8,876 nt of DNA, from NCBI GenBank assembly GCA_946481095.1, contig CAMLML010000116.1, forward strand, positions 1 through 8,876, given 5' to 3'. This DNA is from an uncultured Cellvibrio sp. GTDB taxonomy: Bacteria; Pseudomonadota; Gammaproteobacteria; Pseudomonadales; Cellvibrionaceae. The notes under the pieces were generated by a model. It saw only the letters and a list, made by a program, of their open reading frames with translations, made no database searches and was not told the origin of the DNA. Below, piece after piece: positions 1-6,454 of the stretch. The position numbers were made by a program, and so were the translations under genes. How positions within the stretch are numbered: the stretch's first letter is position 1; each line of letters begins with the position of its first letter.

Positions 1-335
1 TCGAAGCTGACTTCCGATTCTTCTTCCGAACCTGCATTCCAAATGTAACTTAAAAGTTGTAACGGCTTGCAAGCGGTGACCTTGCCGAGCATGGGCACGT
101 CGCCGGCGCAGTCAGAATATTTGGGTGGTGGAATATCATTCTCAGGTGAGAGTTCGGAATTGCGAAATGTGTGGTCAACTTTGCCACCGACTTTTTGTTC
201 AACACCGCCGACAGCCAGCCATTTTGCGCGTTTGTCGGAATCAGTTAAATATTGCCACACACGTTCGATGGGGCCAGGTAATAAACGTTCGATGCGTAAA
301 GTATCCGGCGCGGTTAATACACCATAATCGTTCAT
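1..335 (-). CDS. SRPBCC (AHSA1-like) domain protein, partial at the window edge
   Basis: This gene begins at an ATG at 335 and runs off the left edge, so only the first 111 codons are visible. The N-terminus has the pattern of an AHSA1/polyketide-cyclase START-like fold: a first beta strand (LRIERLLPGPIERVWQYLTD), then a Trp-containing helix (KRAKWLAVGG) and a glycine-rich turn (KVGGKVDHTF). Such proteins form a hydrophobic ligand-binding cavity in the cytoplasm; the ligand cannot be read from sequence. The ATG is preceded by AAGGAG, which overlaps the stop codon of the upstream SRPBCC gene, with a 10-nt gap between genes. That implies translational coupling and settles the start. It is the third gene of the arsR operon. 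The family is fairly sure, the function unknown. Confidence 0.85.
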   Translation of the reverse strand, partial: MNDYGVLTAPDTLRIERLLPGPIERVWQYLTDSDKRAKWLAVGGVEQKVGGKVDHTFRNSELSPENDIPPPKYSDCAGDVPMLGKVTACKPLQLLSYIWNAGSEEESEVSF

Positions 336-345
336 TGCAAACTCC

Positions 346-801
346 TTAATTCCAGTTATCAATTTTTACATCGTTAGGTGAAGGTTTGCCTTTGCCTGTT
401 TCAACATAATCGCGCAGGCTTAATAAAAATGTTGCCCATTTCATGCTGCAATGCGCGGTAAATTCCACCGCTTCGCGCCAATTTTTGTGACTGAAAAGTA
501 AAATGGTTTGATCATCTTGTTGCGACAATTCGAAATTAATTTCGGTGTCGATCCATTCAGCGGGGCCATCCACACAACGCCAGCGAACGCAATTGGAATT
601 AGTCTCTTCCACTTGCATCAACATGCTGCCTTTGACATCGCCATTGGATGCACGAAAAATAAATTCAATCTTGCCGCCTATATTGGTATCGCCACTGACT
701 TCATTGGTCCACCAATTAGCTAAACCGGAAATGCTGGATAAGGCGGCAATTACTTTTTCGGGTGATGCTTTAATGCCGATGCGATGAATAATGTTAACCA
801 T
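346..801 (-). CDS. SRPBCC (AHSA1-like) domain protein
   Basis: A 151-residue protein of the usual size for a single-domain SRPBCC/AHSA1 protein. It shows an N-terminal strand and helix (IIHRIGIKASPEKVIAALSS, residues 4-23), a tryptophan pair (NWW, 29-31), the G-G-K turn at 42-44, and a long C-terminal helix that ends in a GKGKPSPNDVKI tail (137-148) typical of these proteins. The fold makes a ligand cavity; no catalytic residues can be assigned. The start at 801 has a GGAG about 6 nt upstream. It lies 48 nt downstream of the arsR-type gene and 10 nt upstream of a second SRPBCC gene, so the three are probably one transcript. ArsR plus SRPBCC pairs are very common in bacteria; two SRPBCC genes in a row are less so. 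Confidence 0.88.
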   Translation of the reverse strand: MVNIIHRIGIKASPEKVIAALSSISGLANWWTNEVSGDTNIGGKIEFIFRASNGDVKGSMLMQVEETNSNCVRWRCVDGPAEWIDTEINFELSQQDDQTILLFSHKNWREAVEFTAHCSMKWATFLLSLRDYVETGKGKPSPNDVKIDNWN

Positions 802-849
802 GATTGTCTCCGTAAGGTTTTAAAAAATTCTGTCGCGCGGCGGATGAAT

Positions 850-1200
850 TTATTGTCGATCCTGTTTTGCTTGATCCTCTGCCAGTAAGGCAGCCGTCAA
901 TGCATCCAACCGTTGGTTCCAGAATTGTTCGTAATGGCGCAACCATTCAATGCCACCCAACATGGGTCGAGCGTCCAGCTCGCAAGTGTGGTTGCGCCCT
1001 TGAATATTGCGTCGCACCAGACCGGCTGCCTCCAACACTTTGATATGTTTGGACACAGCCGCCAGCGTCATATCAAAGGGCGCCGCCAGCTCGGTGATAC
1101 CACAGGGCGCTTCCGCCAGCCGCGAAATCATCGCCCGCCTTGTGGGGTCGGACAGAGCATGAAACACGGCATCCAGTTGTTCGGATTGATTGTTTACCAT
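850..1200 (-). CDS. ArsR/SmtB-family HTH transcriptional repressor
   Basis: A 116-residue winged-helix regulator. FHALSDPTRRAMISRL (residues 13-28) is the signature first helix of the ArsR family. The HTH covers about 34-62, with recognition helix AAVSKHIKVLEAAGLV (47-62), and the wing is RRNIQGRNHTCELD (63-76). The metal-binding ELCVCDL motif of arsenic- and zinc-sensing members is absent, which fits the SdpR-like subgroup that accompanies SRPBCC genes. I chose the ATG at 1200 because the domain begins right after it. The frame continues upstream to an ATG at 1308, but that extra peptide is unlike the family and crosses the promoter. The gene heads the operon with two SRPBCC genes and is divergent from recQ. 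Autorepression through the palindromes at 1193-1208 and 1233-1248 is inferred. Confidence 0.92.
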   Translation of the reverse strand: MVNNQSEQLDAVFHALSDPTRRAMISRLAEAPCGITELAAPFDMTLAAVSKHIKVLEAAGLVRRNIQGRNHTCELDARPMLGGIEWLRHYEQFWNQRLDALTAALLAEDQAKQDRQ

Positions 1201-1208
1201 TTGGTTAA
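1193..1208. promoter_or_regulatory. Second, imperfect ArsR-type operator over the arsR start codon
   Basis: TTTACC-ATTT-GGTTAA matches the inverted-repeat layout of the upstream palindrome (six-base arms, 4-bp centre) with one arm mismatch, and it keeps the ACC/GGT core. Its centre (1200.5) is exactly 40 bp from the centre of the first site (1240.5), close to four helical turns. It overlaps the arsR start codon and the end of the proposed -10 box. That it binds the ArsR protein is inferred. Confidence 0.4.
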
Positions 1209-1236
1209 GTATCCTCTCGCAAAAATTGATTGTCAA
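1208..1236 (-). promoter_or_regulatory. Promoter of the arsR-SRPBCC operon
   Basis: On the minus strand there is a perfect TTGACA (-35, 1236-1231), a 17-bp spacer and GATACT (-10, 1213-1208; four of six matches). Transcription would begin near 1201, right at the ATG, giving an almost leaderless mRNA. An alternative -10 (TATATT, 1253-1248) would leave a 40-nt leader that contains AGAGG, but it has a poor -35. Operator 1 overlaps the -35 box and operator 2 overlaps the -10/start region. Confidence 0.5.
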
Positions 1237-1255
1237 CCTTTTGGTTGAATATAAT
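1226..1255 (+). promoter_or_regulatory. recQ promoter, divergent from arsR
   Basis: TTGATT (1226-1231, four of six matches), an 18-bp spacer, and a perfect TATAAT (1250-1255). The start would be near 1262, about 68 nt before the recQ ATG. The 16-bp ArsR-type palindrome fills nearly the entire spacer. A weaker alternative, TTGGGC-17-TATACT at 1260-1288, lies just downstream and would escape direct overlap with the operator. Confidence 0.5.
1233..1248. promoter_or_regulatory. Perfect palindromic operator (TCAACC-N4-GGTTGA) between arsR and recQ
   Basis: TCAACC, TTTT, GGTTGA: both six-base arms are perfect reverse complements. The size and position next to an ArsR-family gene are as expected for its own operator. 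It covers the arsR -35 box on one strand and the recQ promoter spacer on the other, so one bound dimer could block both promoters. The repeat is seen directly; the binding is inferred. Confidence 0.6.
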
Positions 1256-1329
1256 CTTTTTGGGCTAATGGCGCCAGTTGGATATACTCGCCATCTTTTA
1301 ATGGACATGGATTGTTAAGGAAATTGTCA

Positions 1330-3135
1330 ATGAAAACTCCCCTCTCAATATTAAATTCCGTATTTGGTTATCACGAATTTCGTGGTCCGCAGGCGGCGGT
1401 GATTGATGCATTGGTGCAAGGTCATGACGCGCTGGTGTTGATGCCAACCGGTGGTGGCAAATCTCTTTGCTATCAAATTCCAGCGCTGGTTCGTGAAGGC
1501 GTTGGCATTGTGATTTCGCCGTTAATTGCCTTGATGCAGGACCAAGTCAGTGCTTTGCGTGAATTAGGTGTGCGTGCAGGATTTTTAAATTCGTCTTTAT
1601 CGGCACAAGAAGCCTGGCAGATCGAATTGGCATTGGAGCGCGGTGAATTGGATTTACTTTATGTTGCACCTGAACGACTGATTCAACCACGAACTCTGGA
1701 GCTGTTTCATCAAATCAAGATTTCGTTATTTGCGATTGATGAAGCCCACTGTGTTTCACAGTGGGGACATGATTTCCGTTCGGATTATTTAAAGCTGGAA
1801 CTGTTGCACCGGGAATTTCCGAATGTGCCACGGATCGCGTTAACGGCCACAGCCGACATTCGCACACGCGATGAAATTATCCTGCGATTGCAATTACAAA
1901 ATGCACAACAATTTATCAGCGGTTTTGATCGTCCCAATATTCAATATCGCATTACCCAAAAAAATAATCCGAAAATTCAATTGATGCGATTCTTGCGTGA
2001 AGAACAGGCAGGTAATTCCGGAATTGTTTATTGTTTATCGCGCAATAAAGTGGATCAAATTGCCGAATGGCTAAGCCATGAAGGTTTTACCGCCTTACCC
2101 TATCACGCCGGTTTGTCATCGCAAATTCGCCAGAAAAACCAGGAACGTTTTTTACGTGAAGACAATATTATTATGGTGGCTACTATTGCGTTTGGTATGG
2201 GCATAGATAAACCCGATGTGCGTTTTGTTGCACATCTGGATTTACCCAAAAGTATTGAAGCTTATTATCAGGAAACAGGCCGGGCCGGTCGTGATGGTGA
2301 ACCTGCAATTGGTTTATTACTTTATGGGCTGGAAGATGTAGTCAAACTGCGACAAATGATGGCGCAATCCGAAGGCAGTGAAGAATTCAAACGCAATGAA
2401 CAACAAAGGCTGAACGCCATGCTGGGTTTGTGTGAAATCACCAGTTGTCGCAGACAAAGTCTGTTGCGATATTTTGGTGAACATTTGGCGCAACCCTGTG
2501 GCAATTGCGATTGTTGTTTGAATGCACCTGAAACCTGGGATGCAACCCAGGCAGTGCAAATGGCGCTTTCTTGTGTATATCGTACCGGTCAACGTTTTGG
2601 TGCGGGACATATTATTGATGTATTACGCGGCAGTAATAATGAAAAAATTCTGCAATTTGGTCACAACAAATTATCCACCTACGATATAGGCAAACATCTC
2701 AGCGCTGACGAATGGAAATCCATTTTTCGTCAATTAGTCGCTCGTGGATTATTGGACGTAAACAGCGATGGTTTTGGCGGTTTGTTATTGAATGAATCCT
2801 GTCGCGTTTATTTACGCGGCGAAGAAAAAATTTATTTACGGCGCGATATCAAAATCGCCGTCACGTCACCACGCCGTGCCAATATTTCCGATTCTATCGA
2901 AGCCGAAGATCAATCACTCTGGAATGCATTGCGCGCATGTCGCAAACGCCTCGCCGAAGAACATAGTGTTCCCCCTTATGTGATATTTCACGATACGACA
3001 TTACGTGAAATGCTCGAATTCCGCCCACTGACTCCCGAACAATTGCGCAACATCACCGGTGTTGGCGAAAGTAAATTAAAACGTTTTGGCGAAGAGTTTT
3101 TAGCGGTGATTCGTGAAGCAGAATATGAGGAATAA
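1330..3135 (+). CDS. recQ: ATP-dependent DNA helicase RecQ
   Basis: A 601-residue 3'-5' DNA helicase (E. coli RecQ has about 609) that acts in RecF-pathway recombination and replication-fork repair. All hallmarks are present: FRGPQ motif 0 (17-21), Walker A MPTGGGKS (38-45), SPLIALMQDQV motif Ia, DEAH box (137-140) inside an AIDEAHCVSQWGHDFR stretch, ALTATAD motif III, and motif VI QETGRAGRDG (314-323). The zinc site is Cys373, Cys390, Cys393 and Cys396, in CRRQSLLRYFGE and CGNCDCC. A winged-helix region and an HRDC domain (about 525-601, ending in TGVGESKLKRFGEEFL) follow. Start: the ATG at 1330 has AAGGA 8 nt upstream; a TTG 18 nt earlier is in frame but less likely. It is intact and monocistronic, with a promoter carrying the ArsR-type operator. 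Confidence 0.98.
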   Translation: MKTPLSILNSVFGYHEFRGPQAAVIDALVQGHDALVLMPTGGGKSLCYQIPALVREGVGIVISPLIALMQDQVSALRELGVRAGFLNSSLSAQEAWQIELALERGELDLLYVAPERLIQPRTLELFHQIKISLFAIDEAHCVSQWGHDFRSDYLKLELLHREFPNVPRIALTATADIRTRDEIILRLQLQNAQQFISGFDRPNIQYRITQKNNPKIQLMRFLREEQAGNSGIVYCLSRNKVDQIAEWLSHEGFTALPYHAGLSSQIRQKNQERFLREDNIIMVATIAFGMGIDKPDVRFVAHLDLPKSIEAYYQETGRAGRDGEPAIGLLLYGLEDVVKLRQMMAQSEGSEEFKRNEQQRLNAMLGLCEITSCRRQSLLRYFGEHLAQPCGNCDCCLNAPETWDATQAVQMALSCVYRTGQRFGAGHIIDVLRGSNNEKILQFGHNKLSTYDIGKHLSADEWKSIFRQLVARGLLDVNSDGFGGLLLNESCRVYLRGEEKIYLRRDIKIAVTSPRRANISDSIEAEDQSLWNALRACRKRLAEEHSVPPYVIFHDTTLREMLEFRPLTPEQLRNITGVGESKLKRFGEEFLAVIREAEYEE

Positions 3136-3147
3136 GTCACAGCTTTA

Positions 3148-3179
3148 TTTCAGTTCCTATTCAGCCTTGCAGGAATAAT
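3148..3179 (+). promoter_or_regulatory. Candidate activated promoter with an OmpR/PhoP-type direct repeat
   Basis: TTTCAG (3148-3153), 5 bp, ATTCAG (3159-3164): a tandem repeat with an 11-bp period, the spacing used by OmpR/PhoP/PmrA-family dimers. It is followed 9 bp later by AATAAT (3174-3179), a five-of-six -10 box. The -35 position (3151-3156, CAGTTC) is not a sigma-70 match and lies inside the repeat, as at class II promoters that need an activator. The regulator encoded at 4221-4901 is the natural candidate. This is inferred from spacing. Confidence 0.38.
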
Positions 3180-3218
3180 CTGGCACTGTCCTGATGACAT
3201 TCCTTTTGGAGGCTACAA

Positions 3219-3791
3219 ATGAAATTATTAATCGCTACTCTGCTTACCTGTATTGGATTGATGACATCCTCTGTGGCATTGGCAGATCGTGGGCACAGTC
3301 ATCACAAACATGGTCATCATCACAAACATCGCCATCACCACCACCATCATGAACGCACTGTAGTTGTTTATGAACGTCCGGTAGTTTATGCCCGAGTTGT
3401 ATCATCCCGACCTATTTATCGTGAAGTTGCGGTTGATGTACCTTATGAAAATTGCGGTGTGGAAAGAGTCGGGTATCGCGCGGCAAACAGACGGGATTCA
3501 GCAACTGGCGCTATAGTCGGTGGTGTCATTGGTGCGGCAATAGGGCATGAAGTCGGTGGCAGACATGATGCCTTGTTCGCGGGCCTGGCTGGTGCCAGCA
3601 TAGGCCAATCAATTGCAGCTTCCGGCGGTAAAACCTACTACGAAGATCGGGAGGTTTGCAGTACCGGCTACCGCACTGAATATCGTCGTGAATTGGTGGG
3701 CTATAACGTAGGTTATGACTACAACGGGCGCACTTATTACACTGAGTCCGCACGTCACCCTGGCACTTCAATTCGTATTGATATTCACTGA
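3219..3791 (+). CDS. Secreted His-rich glycine-zipper (2TM) protein
   Basis: A 190-residue envelope protein. A Sec signal peptide (residues 1-22, ending SVALA before Asp23, with no lipobox cysteine) precedes a histidine-rich stretch (26-44, 14 His in 19 residues, ending in six consecutive His). A glycine-zipper hairpin follows at about 95-134: G97, G101, G105 and G109 at four-residue spacing, then G125/G129. This is typical of the 17-kDa-antigen/Gly-zipper 2TM family. The C-terminal part has VGYDYNGRTYYT and HPGTSIRI, common in these proteins. Cys79 and Cys147 flank the zipper and could form a disulfide. GGAGG 6 nt before the ATG is a strong ribosome site. The gene lies upstream of the PepSY/two-component operon. 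Metal binding by the His stretch is inferred; the cellular role is unknown. Confidence 0.88.
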   Translation: MKLLIATLLTCIGLMTSSVALADRGHSHHKHGHHHKHRHHHHHHERTVVVYERPVVYARVVSSRPIYREVAVDVPYENCGVERVGYRAANRRDSATGAIVGGVIGAAIGHEVGGRHDALFAGLAGASIGQSIAASGGKTYYEDREVCSTGYRTEYRRELVGYNVGYDYNGRTYYTESARHPGTSIRIDIH

Positions 3792-3806
3792 TTGGCAGTC
3801 TGGCGA

Positions 3807-3835
3807 TTGACCTTTGTCCCGGTTCGAAGGATAGT
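3807..3835 (+). promoter_or_regulatory. Promoter of the PepSY/two-component operon
   Basis: TTGACC (3807-3812, five of six), a 17-bp spacer, and GATAGT (3830-3835, four of six). The start would be near 3842, about 35 nt before the PepSY ATG. There is no clear terminator between 3792 and this promoter, so read-through from the His-rich gene is possible. Confidence 0.45.
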
Positions 3836-3876
3836 GTGCCGGGCGCCCATCTCGTCTTTGAATCTGCGGATGATTT

Positions 3877-4209
3877 ATGCGAATACTCACATTGTTTTTT
3901 GTTTTCATTATTTCTTTAGCAGCTCAGGCTGATGAATTGCTTCTACCAGATCAAATAACTGGTGAAGCTCCTGCTGAAACCAACACTTACATCAGCTCAC
4001 AGGCAGCCAAATCTACGGCACCCAAATTAACCGCAGCAGATGCTGCCGAGCTGGTTGAAAAAAAATTTGCCGGCCAGGTTATGAGTGTCACACTTTTGGA
4101 AAGTAATGCAGAAAATCCGGTTTACGGTGTAAAAATGTTAAAAAATGGCCACATGAAAACTATTTATGTGGATGCCAATACAGGGCTTTTATCCAAACTT
4201 TCTGAATAG
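3877..4209 (+). CDS. Small periplasmic PepSY-domain protein
   Basis: A 110-residue protein with a signal peptide (1-18, ending AAQA before Asp19), a short variable linker, and one PepSY domain at about 51-108: LTAADAAELVEKKFAG, then a strand pair with YGVKMLKNGHMKTIYVDANTG. PepSY domains occur on peptidase propeptides and as free periplasmic proteins beside two-component systems, where they are often targets or accessory factors of the sensor (as with BqsP next to BqsRS in Pseudomonas). The ribosome site is weak (GCGGA). The next gene, the response regulator, begins 11 nt after the stop, with its AGGGA partly overlapping the TAG. That points to coupling and a role tied to this sensor system. 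The partner and ligand cannot be read from sequence. Confidence 0.88.
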   Translation: MRILTLFFVFIISLAAQADELLLPDQITGEAPAETNTYISSQAAKSTAPKLTAADAAELVEKKFAGQVMSVTLLESNAENPVYGVKMLKNGHMKTIYVDANTGLLSKLSE

Positions 4210-4220
4210 GGATTCCGAAT

Positions 4221-4901
4221 ATGCGTATTCTTGTTATTGAAGACGAAACAGCATTGCGAGAACAAATCGTTTCACTGATAGAACATGAAAAATATGCCTG
4301 TGACAGTGCAGCTGACGGTCGCGATGGATTATTTCTCGGCACTGAGTATGATTATGATTTGGCGATTATTGATTTGGGCTTGCCTCTATTGGAAGGCACA
4401 GAAGTTATTCGCCAATTACGTGCAAAATCACGTAACTTTCCGATATTAGTGTTAACTGCACGCAGCAATTGGCAGGATAAAGTTGAGGGGCTTGAAGCCG
4501 GTGCAGATGATTACCTGACCAAACCTTTTCACCCTGAAGAATTACGTGCAAGAATTCACGCCTTGTTGCGTCGCGCCAGCGGTCATGCATCACCTGTTTT
4601 GCGTTACGGCCCAATCAGCATTGATACTAATGCCAAGCGTGTGTTCCGCGATAATCATGAAGTGGAACTCACCAGTTTTGAATACAACACTCTGACTTAT
4701 CTAGCCATGCATCCTGGAAAAAATATTTCCAAACTGGAACTGACTGAACACTTGTATGCTCAGGACTATGACCGCGACAGCAATGTGATTGAAGTATTTG
4801 TCGGGCGCTTGCGTAAAAAGCTGGATCCGGATTCCAGTCTGAATTTAATTTCAACCCAGCGTGGCTTGGGTTACAGGTTTAATCCAGACATAGCACAATG
4901 A
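4221..4901 (+). CDS. PhoP-like OmpR-family response regulator
   Basis: A 226-residue two-domain regulator. The receiver (1-118) has acidic residues E7 and D8, phospho-acceptor D51 in IIDLGLP, T79 and K101. The stretch around 76-106 (LVLTAR, WQDKVEGLEAGADDY, TKPFHPEE) closely recalls enterobacterial PhoP. The C-terminal winged helix (about 125-222) has the OmpR-type FEYNTLTYLAMHPGK start, recognition helix NVIEVFVGRLRKKL and the STQRGLGYRF wing hairpin. It would bind direct repeats of about 11-bp period as a head-to-tail dimer once phosphorylated by the partner kinase. It follows the PepSY gene by 11 nt and overlaps the kinase gene by ATGA. All key residues are present. Assignment to PhoP itself, as opposed to a PhoP-like paralogue, is uncertain. 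Confidence 0.94.
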   Translation: MRILVIEDETALREQIVSLIEHEKYACDSAADGRDGLFLGTEYDYDLAIIDLGLPLLEGTEVIRQLRAKSRNFPILVLTARSNWQDKVEGLEAGADDYLTKPFHPEELRARIHALLRRASGHASPVLRYGPISIDTNAKRVFRDNHEVELTSFEYNTLTYLAMHPGKNISKLELTEHLYAQDYDRDSNVIEVFVGRLRKKLDPDSSLNLISTQRGLGYRFNPDIAQ

Positions 4902-6271
4902 GATCGCCCTTCGCTTCCATTTCATCACGCCTTTTCTTTGCTTCTATTTTTTTATTGCCGTCCTTTTTGGGCATAACAGGGATTTTTCTGGATCGCGCTT
5001 TTTACCAAGGATTGATTGAAGCAGAAGAATCACGATTACGGGGACACATCAACTTGCTATTCAGCGTTGCAGAAATGCCAGATGCGAATAACCCCAAACG
5101 CAAGGGATTGCGTATGCCGCTCACCTTAATAGAACCGGATTTTGAACGCCCCAATTCAGGACTCTATGCTTATATTTTCAATGATGAAAAAGAAATTGTC
5201 TGGAGTTCAAATTCCGCATCACTGCGTGACCACCCGGAATACAGCCAGCTCTCACACAGCAATACGCCCGGAAAAATGATTATGGATAAATTGCCTATCG
5301 AAGGGCGGGACTACTTTGTGGCTCATTATGATGTGCTTTGGGAAGATGCCAAAAACCAGTCGCATCCTTTTCGATTTGTGGTCATTCACAGCGGTAAAAC
5401 ATTTCGCTCGGAACTCGCTGCTTATAGAGGTGAACTCTGGCGATGGCTGGGCGCGGCTGCACTTTTCCTATTAATTGCACAAACCATCATTTTAAGATTC
5501 GGTTTGCGCCCTCTGAATAAATTAGCCTTGGCATTGGAAGCCATGCAAAGTGGCGACACCAATAAAATTGAAGGCAAACACCCCAAAGAACTGCAAAAGG
5601 TGATCGATAATTTGAATCAGGTATTGGCAAGGGAACATTCCTTGCGCACGCGTTATCGCAATAGTCTTGCCGATCTTGCCCACAGTTTGAAAACCCCATT
5701 GGCCGTCTTGCAGGGGCAGCTGACCAATGAACGCGGCGCCCAACAATTGGTACATGATCAAATACAACGCATGAACGAAGTGATCAGTTACCAGTTGCAA
5801 CGGGCAGTATCCAGCCAGCAAACCGGTACTGTGCGCAGAACACGTCTGGAGCCTCTGGTTGATCGTTTAATCAGGGCACTGCAAAAAGTGTATGCACACA
5901 AAAATATCCAAATAGACAGGCAACTTGCTCCTCATTCGACCTTGATGGGTGACGAACAGGACATGATGGAACTGGTTGGCAACTTGCTTGAAAATGCTTG
6001 TAAATACGGGCGCTCACAAGTACTCATCAGCAGTTACAAAGATGAAACCCATCTCTGGGTCACCATAGAAGATGATGGCCCAGGGGTTCCCCTGGAAGAT
6101 CAGGAACGTATTCTAAAACGAGGTCAGCGACTGGACACCAATTTGCCAGGTCAGGGTATTGGCCTTGCAGTGGCGGCCGATATTGTTCAAGGCTACAACG
6201 GTAAAATCCAGGTGAGCCGGTCATCTCTGGGCGGTGCCAAATTTCAATTTGCCATACCCCTGTCCGCTTAG
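4898..6271 (+). CDS. PhoQ-like membrane sensor histidine kinase
   Basis: A 457-residue inner-membrane sensor kinase. TM1 is about 11-31 and TM2 about 184-200, enclosing a periplasmic sensor of roughly 150 residues (SGLYAYIFNDEKEIVWSSNS at 87-106). A HAMP-like linker follows. The H box SLADLAHSLKTPLAVLQ (256-272, phospho-His262) is almost the PhoQ H box. The N box is NLLENACKY (362-370), G1 is EDDGPGVP (391-398) and G2 is GQGIGLAVA (418-426), so the kinase is complete. The periplasmic domain lacks the EDDDDAE acidic run by which enterobacterial PhoQ senses Mg2+ and cationic peptides. The signal may therefore differ. It overlaps the regulator gene by 4 bp, so the two are a cognate pair. Family sure; orthology and ligand unsure. 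Confidence 0.94.
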   Translation: MRSPFASISSRLFFASIFLLPSFLGITGIFLDRAFYQGLIEAEESRLRGHINLLFSVAEMPDANNPKRKGLRMPLTLIEPDFERPNSGLYAYIFNDEKEIVWSSNSASLRDHPEYSQLSHSNTPGKMIMDKLPIEGRDYFVAHYDVLWEDAKNQSHPFRFVVIHSGKTFRSELAAYRGELWRWLGAAALFLLIAQTIILRFGLRPLNKLALALEAMQSGDTNKIEGKHPKELQKVIDNLNQVLAREHSLRTRYRNSLADLAHSLKTPLAVLQGQLTNERGAQQLVHDQIQRMNEVISYQLQRAVSSQQTGTVRRTRLEPLVDRLIRALQKVYAHKNIQIDRQLAPHSTLMGDEQDMMELVGNLLENACKYGRSQVLISSYKDETHLWVTIEDDGPGVPLEDQERILKRGQRLDTNLPGQGIGLAVAADIVQGYNGKIQVSRSSLGGAKFQFAIPLSA

Positions 6272-6303
6272 TTTTATCACCACACCATAAAATATATCCG
6301 CCA

Positions 6304-6327
6304 TTATGTGAGACATGTCTCACATAA
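6304..6327. promoter_or_regulatory. 24-bp perfect palindrome upstream of the degV-family gene
   Basis: The arm TTATGTGAGACA is followed at once by its exact reverse complement. A zero-length centre and no T-run argue for a DNA operator bound by a dimer, not a terminator. It contains TGTGA and TCACA, but separated by 8 bp, unlike the 6 bp of CRP sites; the core GAGACATGTCTC looks more like a TetR-type operator. AT-rich -10-like boxes (TAAAAT 6288-6293, TATATC 6293-6298) lie just upstream, so the site would cover the start of transcription. It is 33 bp after the kinase gene and 127 bp before degV. No regulator gene is adjacent. Confidence 0.6.
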
Positions 6328-6454
6328 GTTTCCTCTATTCCGCACAAATTTCGCCGCCAATCGCGACTGTCGGAAAAGCGGTTCCTTGTCCAAACTGACA
6401 ACATCCGGAAAAAATTATTTATCACCAGTATGTCTGTTACAAGAGGATAAGTTT

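Noticed and set aside
1201..1308. Longer arsR reading frame starting at 1308
   Set aside because: The extra 36 residues are unlike ArsR proteins and would overlap the promoter and the operator; the ATG at 1200 fits the domain start.
2317..2610. Minus-strand open frames within recQ, and similar antisense frames in other genes
   Set aside because: They are shadows of strongly conserved coding sequence on the other strand and show no domain of their own.
3818..3848. CCCGG/CCGGG hairpin and GGGCGCCC after the His-rich gene
   Set aside because: Short arms with a long loop and no U-tract; not a convincing terminator, and it overlaps the next promoter.
6304..6327. CRP (Vfr-like) binding site
   Set aside because: TGTGA and TCACA are 8 bp apart, not the 6 bp that CRP needs.
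6308..6454. Longer degV-family reading frame starting at 6308
   Set aside because: It begins inside the 24-bp palindrome and lacks a ribosome site; the DegV signature begins right after the ATG at 6455, which has AGAGGA.
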